A stretch of 37,882 bases of DNA, taken from contig NZ_JAGIRL010000023.1 in assembly GCF_019012925.1 (NCBI RefSeq), positions 1 to 37,882 on the forward strand. The letters are read 5' to 3'. Below the pieces are notes generated by a model. It did not search any database. It saw only the letters and a list, made by a program, of their open reading frames with translations, and had not been told where the DNA came from. Shown here piece after piece: positions 1 through 8,879 of this stretch; positions within the stretch are counted from its first letter, which is position 1; every line of letters starts with the position of its first letter. A program made the position numbers and the translations under genes. This DNA is from Fusobacterium sp. (lineage in GTDB: Bacteria; Fusobacteriota; Fusobacteriia; Fusobacteriales; Fusobacteriaceae).

Positions 1-465
1 ATCCCCAAAACAAGCTCCTCCAGCTATAGCTCCCATAGTTAACATAATATTTCCCCCAACAATATGATTTAACCATAAGAATATTGGAGCACAAGCAGCA
101 AAAGTACCCCAGCTTGATCCAGTAGCTATTGAAAGAATAGAAGTAACAATTGCCCCCACTAATGCAACAGTCTTTCCTGTAATTCCTAATTTTAAAGCTA
201 CATTGATGATAGCAGCTCCAACTCCAGTAGCCATAAATACTTCAGCCATAGCATAAGCCATCATTAGAATAAATAGAGCAACGGTAATCTCTCTAACATT
301 TGCTAAAGCAGCATCAAGGATTTCAGAAAATTTTCTTTTTTCTGTAATCATTGCAACTACTGCTGCGGCAACTGTTGCTAAAGGTGCAGCAAGCAAAGCA
401 TCAAACCCTGACATCATAAGTGCAGCTAAAATAAAAACTGGCATTAATTTAATAAACTCGACCAT
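1..465 (-). CDS. NhaC-type Na+/H+ antiporter, partial (N-terminal part)
   Basis: The reading frame is open from an ATG at 465 to the window edge, giving 155 codons of the N-terminal part; the rest lies outside. The translation is almost entirely hydrophobic, with several predicted membrane segments. It contains an S-S-W-G-T-F motif and a later G-A-I-A-G-G-A-C-F-G-D stretch, both typical of the NhaC branch of sodium/proton antiporters. A ribosome binding site (AGGAGG) lies 9 bases upstream of the ATG. The gene is divergent from the lysine fermentation operon. NhaC-like carriers accompany amino-acid fermentation clusters, so it may move lysine, a fermentation product or Na+; the substrate is inference. 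Confidence 0.75.
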   Translation of the reverse strand, partial: MVEFIKLMPVFILAALMMSGFDALLAAPLATVAAAVVAMITEKRKFSEILDAALANVREITVALFILMMAYAMAEVFMATGVGAAIINVALKLGITGKTVALVGAIVTSILSIATGSSWGTFAACAPIFLWLNHIVGGNIMLTMGAIAGGACFGD

Positions 466-805
466 ATAATTTACCCTCCTAAATATTTTGTTTGGTCCAA
501 AATTAAATTTAATTAAGTAGGTGAATACTAGTAAAATTAAATTTTAATATTAGTTTTATGATTACAATGATAATATTAATAATGATAATGATAAAAATTA
601 ATAATGGATATCACTATAATCTATACGCTAATTATAGTTCAATTTTGATAATATTTCAACTAAAAAATTACAAAATGATAATTTTTTTCTAGGAATTTTA
701 TTTTTTAAGGGAGGATAAGATGCCTTAAAACAAGAAAAAATCATACTTTTAAAAAAAATATAATTTTTAATAAATGTGATATATTTTATACAAAAAAATA
801 ATTTC
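466..805. other. Very AT-rich divergent intergenic region
   Basis: I see no gene here. GATAAT/GATAAA-like hexamers at 569-574, 584-589 and 590-595 loosely resemble Fur-type operators, but the local base composition makes this weak. An 8-bp perfect dyad (TTTTAAGG at 703-710, CCTTAAAA at 723-730) is not followed by a T-run on either strand, so it is not an obvious terminator. The promoter of the leftward antiporter gene must lie here, but I could not pick one with confidence. Confidence 0.4.
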
Positions 806-834
806 TTGACAATTAATATTGTATGTAATATACT
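806..834 (+). promoter_or_regulatory. Sigma-70 promoter of the lysine fermentation operon
   Basis: A perfect -35 (TTGACA, 806-811) is separated by 17 bp from a -10 (TATACT, 829-834). Transcription would start near 841, about 85 bases before the lysine riboswitch and 360 bases before kal. This predicts a long structured leader. Confidence 0.8.
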
Positions 835-925
835 TATATTGAAAGTAATGTTTATTAATACTATGCATTAAAAAAATATATAGTAGAATAAATAAGGTAA
901 AAGATAACTGACAATTTAATATTTT

Positions 926-1100
926 AAAAATAGAGGTGCATTTATGAGAGGTAGTATAAAAATGTTAAGGGAAGAAGCTCCCAATGTTTTATACGAAGGG
1001 CATAATTGCCGAAAGAAATAAAGTAAGCTTATTTAACTTTTTTCTTGGGGATTATATGAATATATGATCACTGTCACAGTTTTTGTGGAGAGCTATTTTC
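926..1100 (+). ncRNA. Lysine riboswitch (L box) of the lysine fermentation operon
   Basis: The conserved L-box elements appear in the right order: AGAGGTGC (932-939), CGAAGGG (984-990), GCCGAAAG (998-1005), CTTGGG (1044-1049), ACTGTCAC (1070-1077) and TGGAGAGCTAT (1086-1096). The closing P1 helix is visible as AAAATAG (927-933) pairing with CTATTTT (1093-1099). The aptamer lies between a consensus promoter and the first gene of a lysine-degrading operon. No strong terminator hairpin follows. Only a weak GTGC/GCAC stem (about 1117-1152) precedes a T-rich stretch. Control may therefore be at translation, and because the operon consumes lysine, binding should logically switch it on. Confidence 0.92.
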
Positions 1101-1203
1101 TTTTTACATAAATATTGTGCTGCAATTATACCTTACAAATTTAAACATGCACTTTTTAATTTTTTTGGTAGATTAATTTGAAAAAAAGTCAGGAGGAAGA
1201 AAA

Positions 1204-1587
1204 ATGAAGTCAATGATTAGAATGAGAATGAGTTCACACGATGCACACTATGGAGGAAATCTTGTAGATGGTGCAAGAATGTTACAATTATTTGGAGATG
1301 TAGCTACAGAACTTTTAATCCAAATGGATGGAGATGAAGGATTATTTAAAGCTTATGATAGCGTTGAGTTTATGGCACCTGTATATGCTGGAGATTTTAT
1401 AGAAGCAGTAGGAGAGATAGTAAGTACAGGAAATTCTTCAAGAAAAATGGTTTTTGAAGCAAGAAAAGTAATAGTACCAAGACCAGACATTAATGATTCA
1501 GCAGCAGATGTACTTCCAGAACCAATAGTTGTATGTAGAGCTAGCGGAACATGTGTTACTCCTAAAGATAAACAAAGAAAAAAATAG
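1204..1587 (+). CDS. kal: 3-aminobutyryl-CoA ammonia-lyase
   Basis: This 127-aa protein matches the size and style of Kal, the hotdog-fold enzyme that removes ammonia from L-3-aminobutyryl-CoA to give crotonyl-CoA late in lysine fermentation. The central [12 protein letters not shown] segment (about residues 54-65) is typical of hotdog thioesterase-like proteins. It is the first gene of the operon, behind the lysine riboswitch. A strong ribosome binding site (AGGAGG, 1191-1196) precedes the ATG and can pair with the riboswitch 3' strand. kce follows after 35 bases. The assignment rests on family resemblance plus the gene order kal-kce-kdd-kamA known from fusobacteria. Confidence 0.88.
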   Translation: MKSMIRMRMSSHDAHYGGNLVDGARMLQLFGDVATELLIQMDGDEGLFKAYDSVEFMAPVYAGDFIEAVGEIVSTGNSSRKMVFEARKVIVPRPDINDSAADVLPEPIVVCRASGTCVTPKDKQRKK

Positions 1588-1622
1588 TAAATTAAGCTAA
1601 TTTTAGAGGAGGAAATAACACT

Positions 1623-2438
1623 ATGGAAAAATTAATAATTACAGCAGCTATTTGTGGAGCTGAAGTAACAAAAGAAAATAACCCAGCTGTACCATATACA
1701 GTAGAAGAGATAGCTAGAGAAGCTTACAGTGCTTATAAAGCAGGAGCAGCAATAATACATTTACATGTAAGAGAAGATGACGGAACACCTACTCAATCAA
1801 AAGAGAGATTTAAAGCTTGTATAGATGCAATAAGAGAAAAGTGTCCAGATGTAATTATTCAACCATCAACTGGTGGAGCAGTAGGGATGACAGATCTAGA
1901 GAGATTACAACCTACTGAACTAGGAATAGAGATGGCTACACTAGATTGTGGAACTTGTAACTTTGGTGGAGATGAAGTATTTGTTAATACAGAGAACACT
2001 ATCAAGAACTTTGGAAAAATAATGATAGAAAGAAATGTAAAACCAGAGATAGAAGTATTTGATAAAGGTATGGTAGATTATGCTATTAGATATGCAAAAC
2101 AAGGGTTTATAAAAGAACCTATGCACTTTGACTTTGTATTAGGTGTACAGATGTCAGCTAGTGCAAGAGATTTAGTTTTCATAAGTGAGAGTATTCCTCA
2201 AGGATCAACTTGGACAGTTTCAGGAATTGGAAGACATGAATTCCCAATGGCAGCTTTAGCAATAACAATGGGAGGACATGTAAGAGTTGGTTTTGAAGAT
2301 AACGTATATATAGATAAAGGGGTATTAGCTAAGTCTAATGGAGAGTTAGTAGAAAAAGTAGTTAGATTAGCAAAAGAGCTAGGAAGAGAGATAGCAACTC
2401 CAGATGAAGCAAGAAGAATTTTAAGTTTAACAAAATAG
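1623..2438 (+). CDS. kce: 3-keto-5-aminohexanoate cleavage enzyme
   Basis: This 271-aa protein belongs to the BKACE family (formerly DUF849). Kce condenses 3-keto-5-aminohexanoate with acetyl-CoA to release L-3-aminobutyryl-CoA and acetoacetate, feeding Kal. The zinc-binding H-L-H motif is visible at His46 and His48, followed by V-R-E-D-D-G. These histidine positions match those I recall for characterised Kce proteins. Full length for the family. A GAGGAGG ribosome binding site lies just upstream. The gene sits between kal and kdd, as expected for the fermentation cluster. Confidence 0.93.
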   Translation: MEKLIITAAICGAEVTKENNPAVPYTVEEIAREAYSAYKAGAAIIHLHVREDDGTPTQSKERFKACIDAIREKCPDVIIQPSTGGAVGMTDLERLQPTELGIEMATLDCGTCNFGGDEVFVNTENTIKNFGKIMIERNVKPEIEVFDKGMVDYAIRYAKQGFIKEPMHFDFVLGVQMSASARDLVFISESIPQGSTWTVSGIGRHEFPMAALAITMGGHVRVGFEDNVYIDKGVLAKSNGELVEKVVRLAKELGREIATPDEARRILSLTK

Positions 2439-2463
2439 AATTAGAATTATAGGGGGTATCACA

Positions 2464-3501
2464 ATGTTAAAAGGATGTAAATATGGAACACACAGAGTAA
2501 TAGAGCCACAAGGAGTATTACCACAACCAGCATTGAAAATTAATAACGATATGGAAATTTATTCAAATGAGATATTAATAGATGTAATAGCTTTAAATAT
2601 TGACTCAGCTTCATTCACTCAAATAGAAGAAGAAGCAGGACATGATGTAGAAAAAATAAAAGCTAAAATAAAAGAGATAGTTGGAGAAAGAGGAAAAATG
2701 CAAAACCCAGTAACAGGATCTGGTGGAATGCTAATAGGAAGAATTGAAAAAATAGGTCCAGACTTAGAAGGAAAAACTGATCTAAAAGTTGGAGATAAGA
2801 TAGCAACTCTTGTTTCTCTTTCATTAACTCCATTAAGAATAGATGAGATAATAGATGTAAAACCAGAAATTGATAGAGTAGAGATCAAAGGTAAAGCAAT
2901 ATTATTCGAAAGTGGAATCTATGCAGTATTACCACAAGATATGCCTGAAACTTTAGCACTAGCAGCACTAGACGTAGCTGGAGCACCTGCTCAAGTAGCT
3001 AAACTTGTAAGACCATGTCAATCAGTAGTAATCTTAGGATCAGCTGGAAAATCAGGAATGTTATGTGCATATGAGGCTGTAAAAAGAGTAGGACCTACTG
3101 GAAATGTAATCGGATTAGTAAGAAATGAAAAAGAAAAAGCTCTATTAGAAAGAGTAAGTTCTAGAGTAAAAGTTGTAATAGCAGACGCTACTAAACCAAT
3201 AGAAGTTTTAAATGCAGTATTAGAAGCTAATGATGGTAAAGAAGTAGATGTAGCTATCAACTGTGTAAACGTAGCAAATACTGAGATGTCAACAATTCTT
3301 CCAGTTAAAGATTTAGGAATAGTTTACTTCTTCTCAATGGCTACATCATTTACAAAAGCAGCTCTTGGAGCAGAAGGTGTAGGAAAAGACGTAACTATGA
3401 TGGTTGGAAATGGATACACTAAAGACCACGCAGCTATAACATTAGAAGAGTTAAGAGAAAGTGCAGTTTTAAGAGAAATCTTTAACGAGTTATATGTATA
3501 A
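2464..3501 (+). CDS. kdd: L-erythro-3,5-diaminohexanoate dehydrogenase
   Basis: This 345-aa protein is Kdd, which oxidatively deaminates 3,5-diaminohexanoate to 3-keto-5-aminohexanoate with NAD(P)+. It resembles medium-chain dehydrogenases: an N-terminal catalytic-like domain, then a Rossmann segment at about residues 187-200 with the glycine pattern V-I-L-G-S-A-G-K-S-G. The N-terminal C-K-Y-G-T-H-R and the P-x-x-x-L-P-Q stretch are characteristic of Kdd. A GGGGG ribosome binding site lies 25 bases after the kce stop. Product flows to Kce and substrate comes from KamD/E. Confidence 0.92.
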   Translation: MLKGCKYGTHRVIEPQGVLPQPALKINNDMEIYSNEILIDVIALNIDSASFTQIEEEAGHDVEKIKAKIKEIVGERGKMQNPVTGSGGMLIGRIEKIGPDLEGKTDLKVGDKIATLVSLSLTPLRIDEIIDVKPEIDRVEIKGKAILFESGIYAVLPQDMPETLALAALDVAGAPAQVAKLVRPCQSVVILGSAGKSGMLCAYEAVKRVGPTGNVIGLVRNEKEKALLERVSSRVKVVIADATKPIEVLNAVLEANDGKEVDVAINCVNVANTEMSTILPVKDLGIVYFFSMATSFTKAALGAEGVGKDVTMMVGNGYTKDHAAITLEELRESAVLREIFNELYV

Positions 3502-3558
3502 TATAATGTAGAAACTAGAAAATGTAAAATTTGAAAAGTGGAATAAGGAGATGAGAAT

Positions 3559-4806
3559 ATGAATACCGTTAATACAAGAGCAAAGTTTTTCCCAAATGTA
3601 ACTGATGCAGAATGGAACGATTGGCACTGGCAAGTAAGAAATAGAATAGAAACTTTAGATGACTTAAAGAAATACATCAACTTAAGTGAAGAGGAAGAAG
3701 AAGGAGTTAAGAAAACTCTTGAAACATTAAGAATGGCAGTTACTCCTTACTATTTCTCATTAATGGATATAGATGACCCTAATTGCCCAATTAGAAAACA
3801 AGCTATACCATCAATAAGAGAGATTCATAAATCAGAAGCTGACCTATTAGACCCATTACATGAAGATGAGGACTCACCAGTTCCAGGATTAACTCATAGA
3901 TATCCTGATAGAGTATTATTACTAATAACAGATATGTGTTCTATGTATTGTAGACACTGTACTCGTAGAAGATTTGCAGGAGCTCATGACCAAGCTATGC
4001 CTATGGAAAGAATAGATAAAGCTATTGAGTATATTGCAAAAACTCCACAAGTAAGAGACGTATTATTATCAGGAGGAGACGCATTACTAGTTTCTGATGA
4101 GACTTTAGAGTATATCATTAAAAAATTAAGAGCTATTCCTCACGTTGAGATAGTAAGAATTGGATCAAGAACTCCAGTTGTTTTACCTCAAAGAATAACT
4201 CCAGAATTAGTAGAGATGTTAAAGAAATACCACCCAATCTGGTTAAATACTCACTTTAACCATCCAAAAGAAGTTACTCCAGAAGCTAAAGCAGCTTGTG
4301 AAAGATTAGCTAATGCTGGAATTCCTTTAGGAAACCAATCAGTATTATTAAGAGGAATTAACGACTGTGTACATGTAATGAAGAGATTAGTTCACGAATT
4401 AGTAAAAATGAGAGTTAGACCATACTACATTTATCAATGTGACTTATCAATGGGACTTGAGCACTTCAGAACACCAGTTTCTAAAGGAATCGAGATCATT
4501 GAAGGATTAAGAGGACATACTTCTGGGTATGCAGTACCTACATTTGTTGTAGACGCACCTGGTGGAGGAGGAAAAACTCCTGTAATGCCTCAATATGTAA
4601 TTTCTCAATCACCACATAAAGTAGTATTAAGAAACTTTGAGGGAGTAATAACTACTTATACAGAGCCAGAAGAGTACCATGAAGAGTGTCAATGTGATGA
4701 CTGTAAAGCTCACAGATTAAATACTGGAGTTTCAAAACTTCTAAGTGGTGGAGCTATGGCAATAGAACCAAAAGAATTAGATAGACATAAGAGAAATGAA
4801 AAATAA
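3559..4806 (+). CDS. kamA: Lysine 2,3-aminomutase (radical SAM)
   Basis: This 415-aa radical SAM, PLP-dependent enzyme interconverts L-lysine and L-beta-lysine, the first step of the pathway. The 4Fe-4S motif C-x3-C-x2-C is at Cys127, Cys131 and Cys134. The PLP-binding lysine lies in P-G-G-G-G-K at Lys339. Both sit two residues after the corresponding Clostridium subterminale positions (Cys125/129/132, Lys337), so the family match is close. A cysteine cluster near the C-terminus (C-x-C-D-D-C) fits the structural zinc site of this family. An AAGGAG ribosome binding site precedes the ATG, and kamB follows after 24 bases. Confidence 0.96.
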   Translation: MNTVNTRAKFFPNVTDAEWNDWHWQVRNRIETLDDLKKYINLSEEEEEGVKKTLETLRMAVTPYYFSLMDIDDPNCPIRKQAIPSIREIHKSEADLLDPLHEDEDSPVPGLTHRYPDRVLLLITDMCSMYCRHCTRRRFAGAHDQAMPMERIDKAIEYIAKTPQVRDVLLSGGDALLVSDETLEYIIKKLRAIPHVEIVRIGSRTPVVLPQRITPELVEMLKKYHPIWLNTHFNHPKEVTPEAKAACERLANAGIPLGNQSVLLRGINDCVHVMKRLVHELVKMRVRPYYIYQCDLSMGLEHFRTPVSKGIEIIEGLRGHTSGYAVPTFVVDAPGGGGKTPVMPQYVISQSPHKVVLRNFEGVITTYTEPEEYHEECQCDDCKAHRLNTGVSKLLSGGAMAIEPKELDRHKRNEK

Positions 4807-4830
4807 AAATTTCTAGTGAAGAGGTAGCGA

Positions 4831-5859
4831 ATGTTGGATGTATATACACTTTTAAAGCAATATAAAAGAATATCAATAATAGGTATGGAGAAAAATGTAG
4901 GGAAGACAACTCTATTAAACTTTCTTATAAATAAGATAGGGGATAAGAAAGTAGTGGGACTCACATCTATAGGTAGAGATGGTGAGGAGGTAGACGTTGT
5001 AACTACTACTTCAAAACCTAGAATATACGTATATCCAAATACTATTATAGCTACTGCTAGAGATTGTTTGAGAAACTGTGATATAACAGGAGAGATTCTG
5101 TATACCACAGATTTCTCTACCCCTATGGGGAATATAGTAATAGTAAGAGCGATAACTTCAGGATATGTAGATATAGCTGGACCATCATACAATAGTCAAA
5201 TTAAGGAGATATTGGAGTTGATGGAAAGATATGGCAGTGAACTTTCTATTGTAGATGGGGCTTTGAGTAGAAAGGGAAGTGCAATGAGTGATGTAACAGA
5301 GGCTACTATTTTATCCACAGGAGCAGCTCTTTCTTTAGATATGGGGAAAGTAATAGATGAGACTAAGACAACAGTATCTTTATTACAGCTTCCAGTTTTC
5401 GAAAATATGGAATTGAAAAAGTATATAGAGGATCACTTCTTAGAAACTAGAGCAGTTGTTATATATAGAGATGGAAGCATTATAAATTTAGAAGGAATAA
5501 GTTCTCTTGAATCAAATGAAGAAATAAAGAATTATTTCAATGATGATATAGAAGTTATAGCAATCAGAGGAGCAATTACACAGAAGTTTTTAGAAACTTT
5601 GATAAAAAATAGACAAAATTTCAAGAACTTAACCTTGGTTATAAAGGATGGAACAAGAGTATTTACAGATTTTATAACTCTTAAAAAAATAGAAGCCTGT
5701 GGAATAAATATTAGAGTATTGAATCCAATAAATCTTCTATTTGTAACCTGTAATCCTCACTCTCCTCTTGGATATGATTTTCCTAAGGAGAAGTTTAGAA
5801 CTCTCTTAGAAGAGAAATTAAATGTCAATGTGATAGATGTAGTAGGTGAAAAAATATGA
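4831..5859 (+). CDS. kamB: P-loop protein KamB of the lysine aminomutase cluster
   Basis: This 342-aa protein starts with a Walker A loop, G-M-E-K-N-V-G-K-T-T at residues 18-27, so it should bind ATP or GTP. I recognise no catalytic domain after it. It sits between kamA and kamD/kamE and overlaps kamC by 4 bases (ATGA), so the two are probably made together. The name follows the lysine fermentation literature as I remember it. There, KamB and KamC were suspected of maintaining or reactivating the adenosylcobalamin aminomutase, but I cannot confirm a proven function. The GAGGT ribosome binding site is modest. Confidence 0.75.
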   Translation: MLDVYTLLKQYKRISIIGMEKNVGKTTLLNFLINKIGDKKVVGLTSIGRDGEEVDVVTTTSKPRIYVYPNTIIATARDCLRNCDITGEILYTTDFSTPMGNIVIVRAITSGYVDIAGPSYNSQIKEILELMERYGSELSIVDGALSRKGSAMSDVTEATILSTGAALSLDMGKVIDETKTTVSLLQLPVFENMELKKYIEDHFLETRAVVIYRDGSIINLEGISSLESNEEIKNYFNDDIEVIAIRGAITQKFLETLIKNRQNFKNLTLVIKDGTRVFTDFITLKKIEACGINIRVLNPINLLFVTCNPHSPLGYDFPKEKFRTLLEEKLNVNVIDVVGEKI

Positions 5860-7319
5860 GATTTATAGATGATAAAAGCTTGAATAGATTAGGTTTTAAA
5901 ACTCTTTTAAATAGAGTTGAAACTTTGTCACTTTATGGAAATGATAAATTGAAAAAGTTGAAAAACTACAATAAAGGAGAGGAGCAGGAATTAGAAGCTG
6001 AATTCTCTAAAATGGAAGTTTTTCTAAAATATTCTCAAAGTGATAGAGACACAGTAAGAAATATAGAAGGCGTTATTCACAGATTAAAAGATATAAAAAA
6101 TGTTTTAAAGAACTGTTTAAAAGGAAATATACTAGATGATGTTGATCTTTTTGAGATAAAAGTTCAAGGTATGTTGATGGAAAGTTTAAACGAATATCTA
6201 GAGAAGTTTCCAAAAGAGTTAGAAGTATTTAGGTTAAATGATATAAGTAAAGTGCTTGAAGCATTGGATCCAGATGGAGAAAAGGTTCCAACATTTTACA
6301 TTTATGATAGTTATTCAGAAGTTCTAAAAGAGATCAGAGATAAAAAGAAATCTATAGAAAAGAAGATATTTTCCACTTCTGATATAGATGAGATTGGAAG
6401 ATTAAAAGAGGAAAGATTAAGTGTTCTTGTTGAAGAAGAGCAAGAAGAGTTAAGAATAAGACAGATTCTTTCAGCGGAAGTTTTAAAGTACGGGGAAGTG
6501 TATTTAGAAAATATTGACAAAATAGGAAATTTAGATTTTTTAATGGCAAAGGTAAGATTTGCACAACAATATGGTGGAAAAAGAGCAAAAATATCTACAG
6601 AGATGAAAATATCAGCCAAAGGACTTGTAAATATAGAAGTAAGAGAGATGCTAGATAGTAAAGGGAAGAATTTTACACCAATAGACATAGAGTTAGCTTC
6701 AGGAGTTACAATAATAACTGGTGCTAATATGGGTGGAAAGAGTGTTGCCTTAAAAACTATAACTGAGAATCTATTGTTGTTTAACTATGGATTTTTCGTT
6801 GTAGCAGATGAAGCAGAATTTCCAATTGTTGACTTTGTTTTCTTTGTTTCTGATGATATGCAGGATATATCCAAAGGATTGAGTACCTTTGGAGCTGAGA
6901 TAATGAAGTTAAAAGAGGTAAATGTATTTTTAGAATTAGGAACAGGATTTGTAGTCTTTGACGAATTTGCAAGAGGAACAAATCCAAAAGAGGGACAAAA
7001 ATTTGTAAAAGCTTTAGCAGAGTGTTTAAATGATAAAGATAGTATCTCTTTGATAACAACACATTTTGATGGTATTGCTCAAGCCAATATGAATCACTAT
7101 GAAGTAGTGGGATTAAAAAATGTGGATTTTAATAAATTAAAAACAAAAATTGAGATTAGTGTAAATTCAATGAGTTTGATACAGGATTATATGGATTATA
7201 GACTGGAGAGATCTGATGATAGTGAGGTTCCAAAAGATGCATTGAATATAGCTAAACTTATAGGAATTGATGAGAAGTTTGCCAATATAATATTACAAGA
7301 GTATAGCAAGGAGGATTAA
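5856..7319 (+). CDS. kamC: MutS-like ATPase KamC of the lysine aminomutase cluster
   Basis: This 487-aa protein carries the ATPase half of the MutS family without the mismatch-recognition domain. A coiled-coil-rich first half is followed by Walker A G-A-N-M-G-G-K-S (Gly289-Ser296), Walker B V-V-F-D-E-F-A-R-G-T-N-P (Asp369, Glu370) and an L-I-T-T-H-F-D switch. This is MutS clamp/ATPase architecture used outside DNA repair. It overlaps kamB by 4 bases and precedes kamD by 3 bases, placing it in the aminomutase operon. A role in cofactor exchange or enzyme reactivation is inference. A DNA role is unlikely because the mismatch-binding domain is absent. Confidence 0.8.
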   Translation: MRFIDDKSLNRLGFKTLLNRVETLSLYGNDKLKKLKNYNKGEEQELEAEFSKMEVFLKYSQSDRDTVRNIEGVIHRLKDIKNVLKNCLKGNILDDVDLFEIKVQGMLMESLNEYLEKFPKELEVFRLNDISKVLEALDPDGEKVPTFYIYDSYSEVLKEIRDKKKSIEKKIFSTSDIDEIGRLKEERLSVLVEEEQEELRIRQILSAEVLKYGEVYLENIDKIGNLDFLMAKVRFAQQYGGKRAKISTEMKISAKGLVNIEVREMLDSKGKNFTPIDIELASGVTIITGANMGGKSVALKTITENLLLFNYGFFVVADEAEFPIVDFVFFVSDDMQDISKGLSTFGAEIMKLKEVNVFLELGTGFVVFDEFARGTNPKEGQKFVKALAECLNDKDSISLITTHFDGIAQANMNHYEVVGLKNVDFNKLKTKIEISVNSMSLIQDYMDYRLERSDDSEVPKDALNIAKLIGIDEKFANIILQEYSKED

Positions 7320-7322
7320 GGA

Positions 7323-8879
7323 ATGGAGAGCAAATTAAACCTAAATTGGAATTTAGTAGAAGAGGCTCGTACTTCAGCGAAGAATATAGCTGCTGATGCC
7401 CAAGTATTTATAGATAAACATAGTACAGTAACTGTTGAAAGAACTATATGTAGATTATTAGGAATAGATGGAATAGATGATTTTGAAGTTCCATTACCTA
7501 ACGTAGTAGTAGATTTCATAAAAGAGAATGGAAACCTATCTTTAGGAGTAGCTAAATATATCGGAAATGCTATGTTAGAAACAGGGTTACAACCACAAGA
7601 GATAGCAGAAAAAGTAGCTAAAAAAGAGTTAGATATTACAAAAATGAAGTGGCATGATGATTTCGATATCAGACTTGCATTAAAACCAATAGTAGAGAAA
7701 ACTGTAGAAAGAGTTAAAGCAAATAGAGCAAAAAGAGAAGAGTATTTAGGTGTTTATGGAGATAAAAAAGGTCCATATATCTATGTTATAGTTGCAACAG
7801 GAAACATCTATGAGGACGTTACTCAAGCTGTTGCTGCTGCAAGACAAGGTGCAGATGTTATAGCAGTTATCAGAACTACTGGACAATCACTTCTAGACTA
7901 TGTTCCATACGGAGCTACAACAGAGGGATTCGGAGGAACTGTTGCCACTCAAGAAAACTTTAGAATTATGAGAAAAGCACTTGATGAAGTAGGAGTAGAG
8001 TTAAAAAGATATATAAGATTATGTAACTACTGTTCAGGATTATGTATGCCAGAAATAGCAGCTATGGGAGCATTAGAAAGACTAGATATGATGCTTAACG
8101 ACGCATTGTATGGAATTCTATTTAGAGATATCAATATGAAGAGAACATTAATTGACCAGTTCTTCTCAAGAGTAATCAATGGATTTGCAGGAGTTATAAT
8201 CAATACTGGAGAGGATAACTACCTAACTACTGCTGACGCAATTGAAGAGGCACATACAGTATTAGCTTCTCAATTTATAAATGAGCAGTTCGCATTAGTA
8301 GCAGGACTTCCTGAAGAGCAAATGGGACTTGGACACGCTTTTGAAATGCATCCAGATACAAAAAATGGATTCCTATATGAGTTGGCACAAGCTCAAATGG
8401 CAAGAGAGATCTTCCCTAAAGCACCTTTAAAATATATGCCACCTACAAAATTTATGACAGGAAATATATTTAAAGGACATGTACAAGATGCTTTATTTAA
8501 TATGGTAAGTATAATGACAGGTCAAAAAGTTCACCTATTAGGAATGTTAACAGAAGCAATCCATACTCCATTTATGTCAGATAGAGCACTTTCTATTGAA
8601 AATGCAAAATATATCTTCAATAATATGGAAGATTTAGGAAATGACATCCAATTTAAAAAGGGTGGAATAATGGAAAACAGAGCTAAAGAGGTATTAGAAA
8701 AAGCAGCAGAACTTTTAAAAACTATTGAAACAACAGGAATATTCAAAACAATAGAAGGTGGAGTATTTGCTGGAATAAGAAGACCAATAGATGGTGGAAA
8801 AGGATTAGCTGGAGTATTTGAAAAAGATTCAAGTTATTTCAATCCATTTATAGAATCAATGCTTGGAGGTAAGAGATAA
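7323..8879 (+). CDS. kamD: Lysine 5,6-aminomutase alpha subunit
   Basis: This 518-aa protein matches the large subunit of the adenosylcobalamin- and PLP-dependent lysine 5,6-aminomutase, which moves the terminal amino group of beta-lysine to give 3,5-diaminohexanoate. Its length fits the family (about 516 aa). The central region has the conserved I-R-L-C-N-Y-C-S-G-L-C-M-P-E stretch and a G-H-A-F-E-M-H-P-D-T segment typical of KamD. A good AAGGAGGA ribosome binding site overlaps the kamC end. Its stop codon overlaps the kamE start by one base (TAATG), as expected for subunits made in equal amounts. Confidence 0.95.
   Translation: MESKLNLNWNLVEEARTSAKNIAADAQVFIDKHSTVTVERTICRLLGIDGIDDFEVPLPNVVVDFIKENGNLSLGVAKYIGNAMLETGLQPQEIAEKVAKKELDITKMKWHDDFDIRLALKPIVEKTVERVKANRAKREEYLGVYGDKKGPYIYVIVATGNIYEDVTQAVAAARQGADVIAVIRTTGQSLLDYVPYGATTEGFGGTVATQENFRIMRKALDEVGVELKRYIRLCNYCSGLCMPEIAAMGALERLDMMLNDALYGILFRDINMKRTLIDQFFSRVINGFAGVIINTGEDNYLTTADAIEEAHTVLASQFINEQFALVAGLPEEQMGLGHAFEMHPDTKNGFLYELAQAQMAREIFPKAPLKYMPPTKFMTGNIFKGHVQDALFNMVSIMTGQKVHLLGMLTEAIHTPFMSDRALSIENAKYIFNNMEDLGNDIQFKKGGIMENRAKEVLEKAAELLKTIETTGIFKTIEGGVFAGIRRPIDGGKGLAGVFEKDSSYFNPFIESMLGGKR

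Noticed and set aside
569..595. GATAAT repeats resembling a Fur box
   Set aside because: The surrounding DNA is so AT-rich that such hexamers are expected, the symmetry is poor, and the neighbouring genes are not iron-related.
944..1021. A 25-codon ORF in the kal leader
   Set aside because: It lies entirely inside the lysine riboswitch aptamer, whose conserved blocks explain the sequence, and it has no ribosome binding site.
1117..1168. Terminator after the lysine riboswitch
   Set aside because: The GTGC/GCAC stem is only 4 bp with a loop of nearly 30 bases, too weak to call despite the T-rich stretch that follows.
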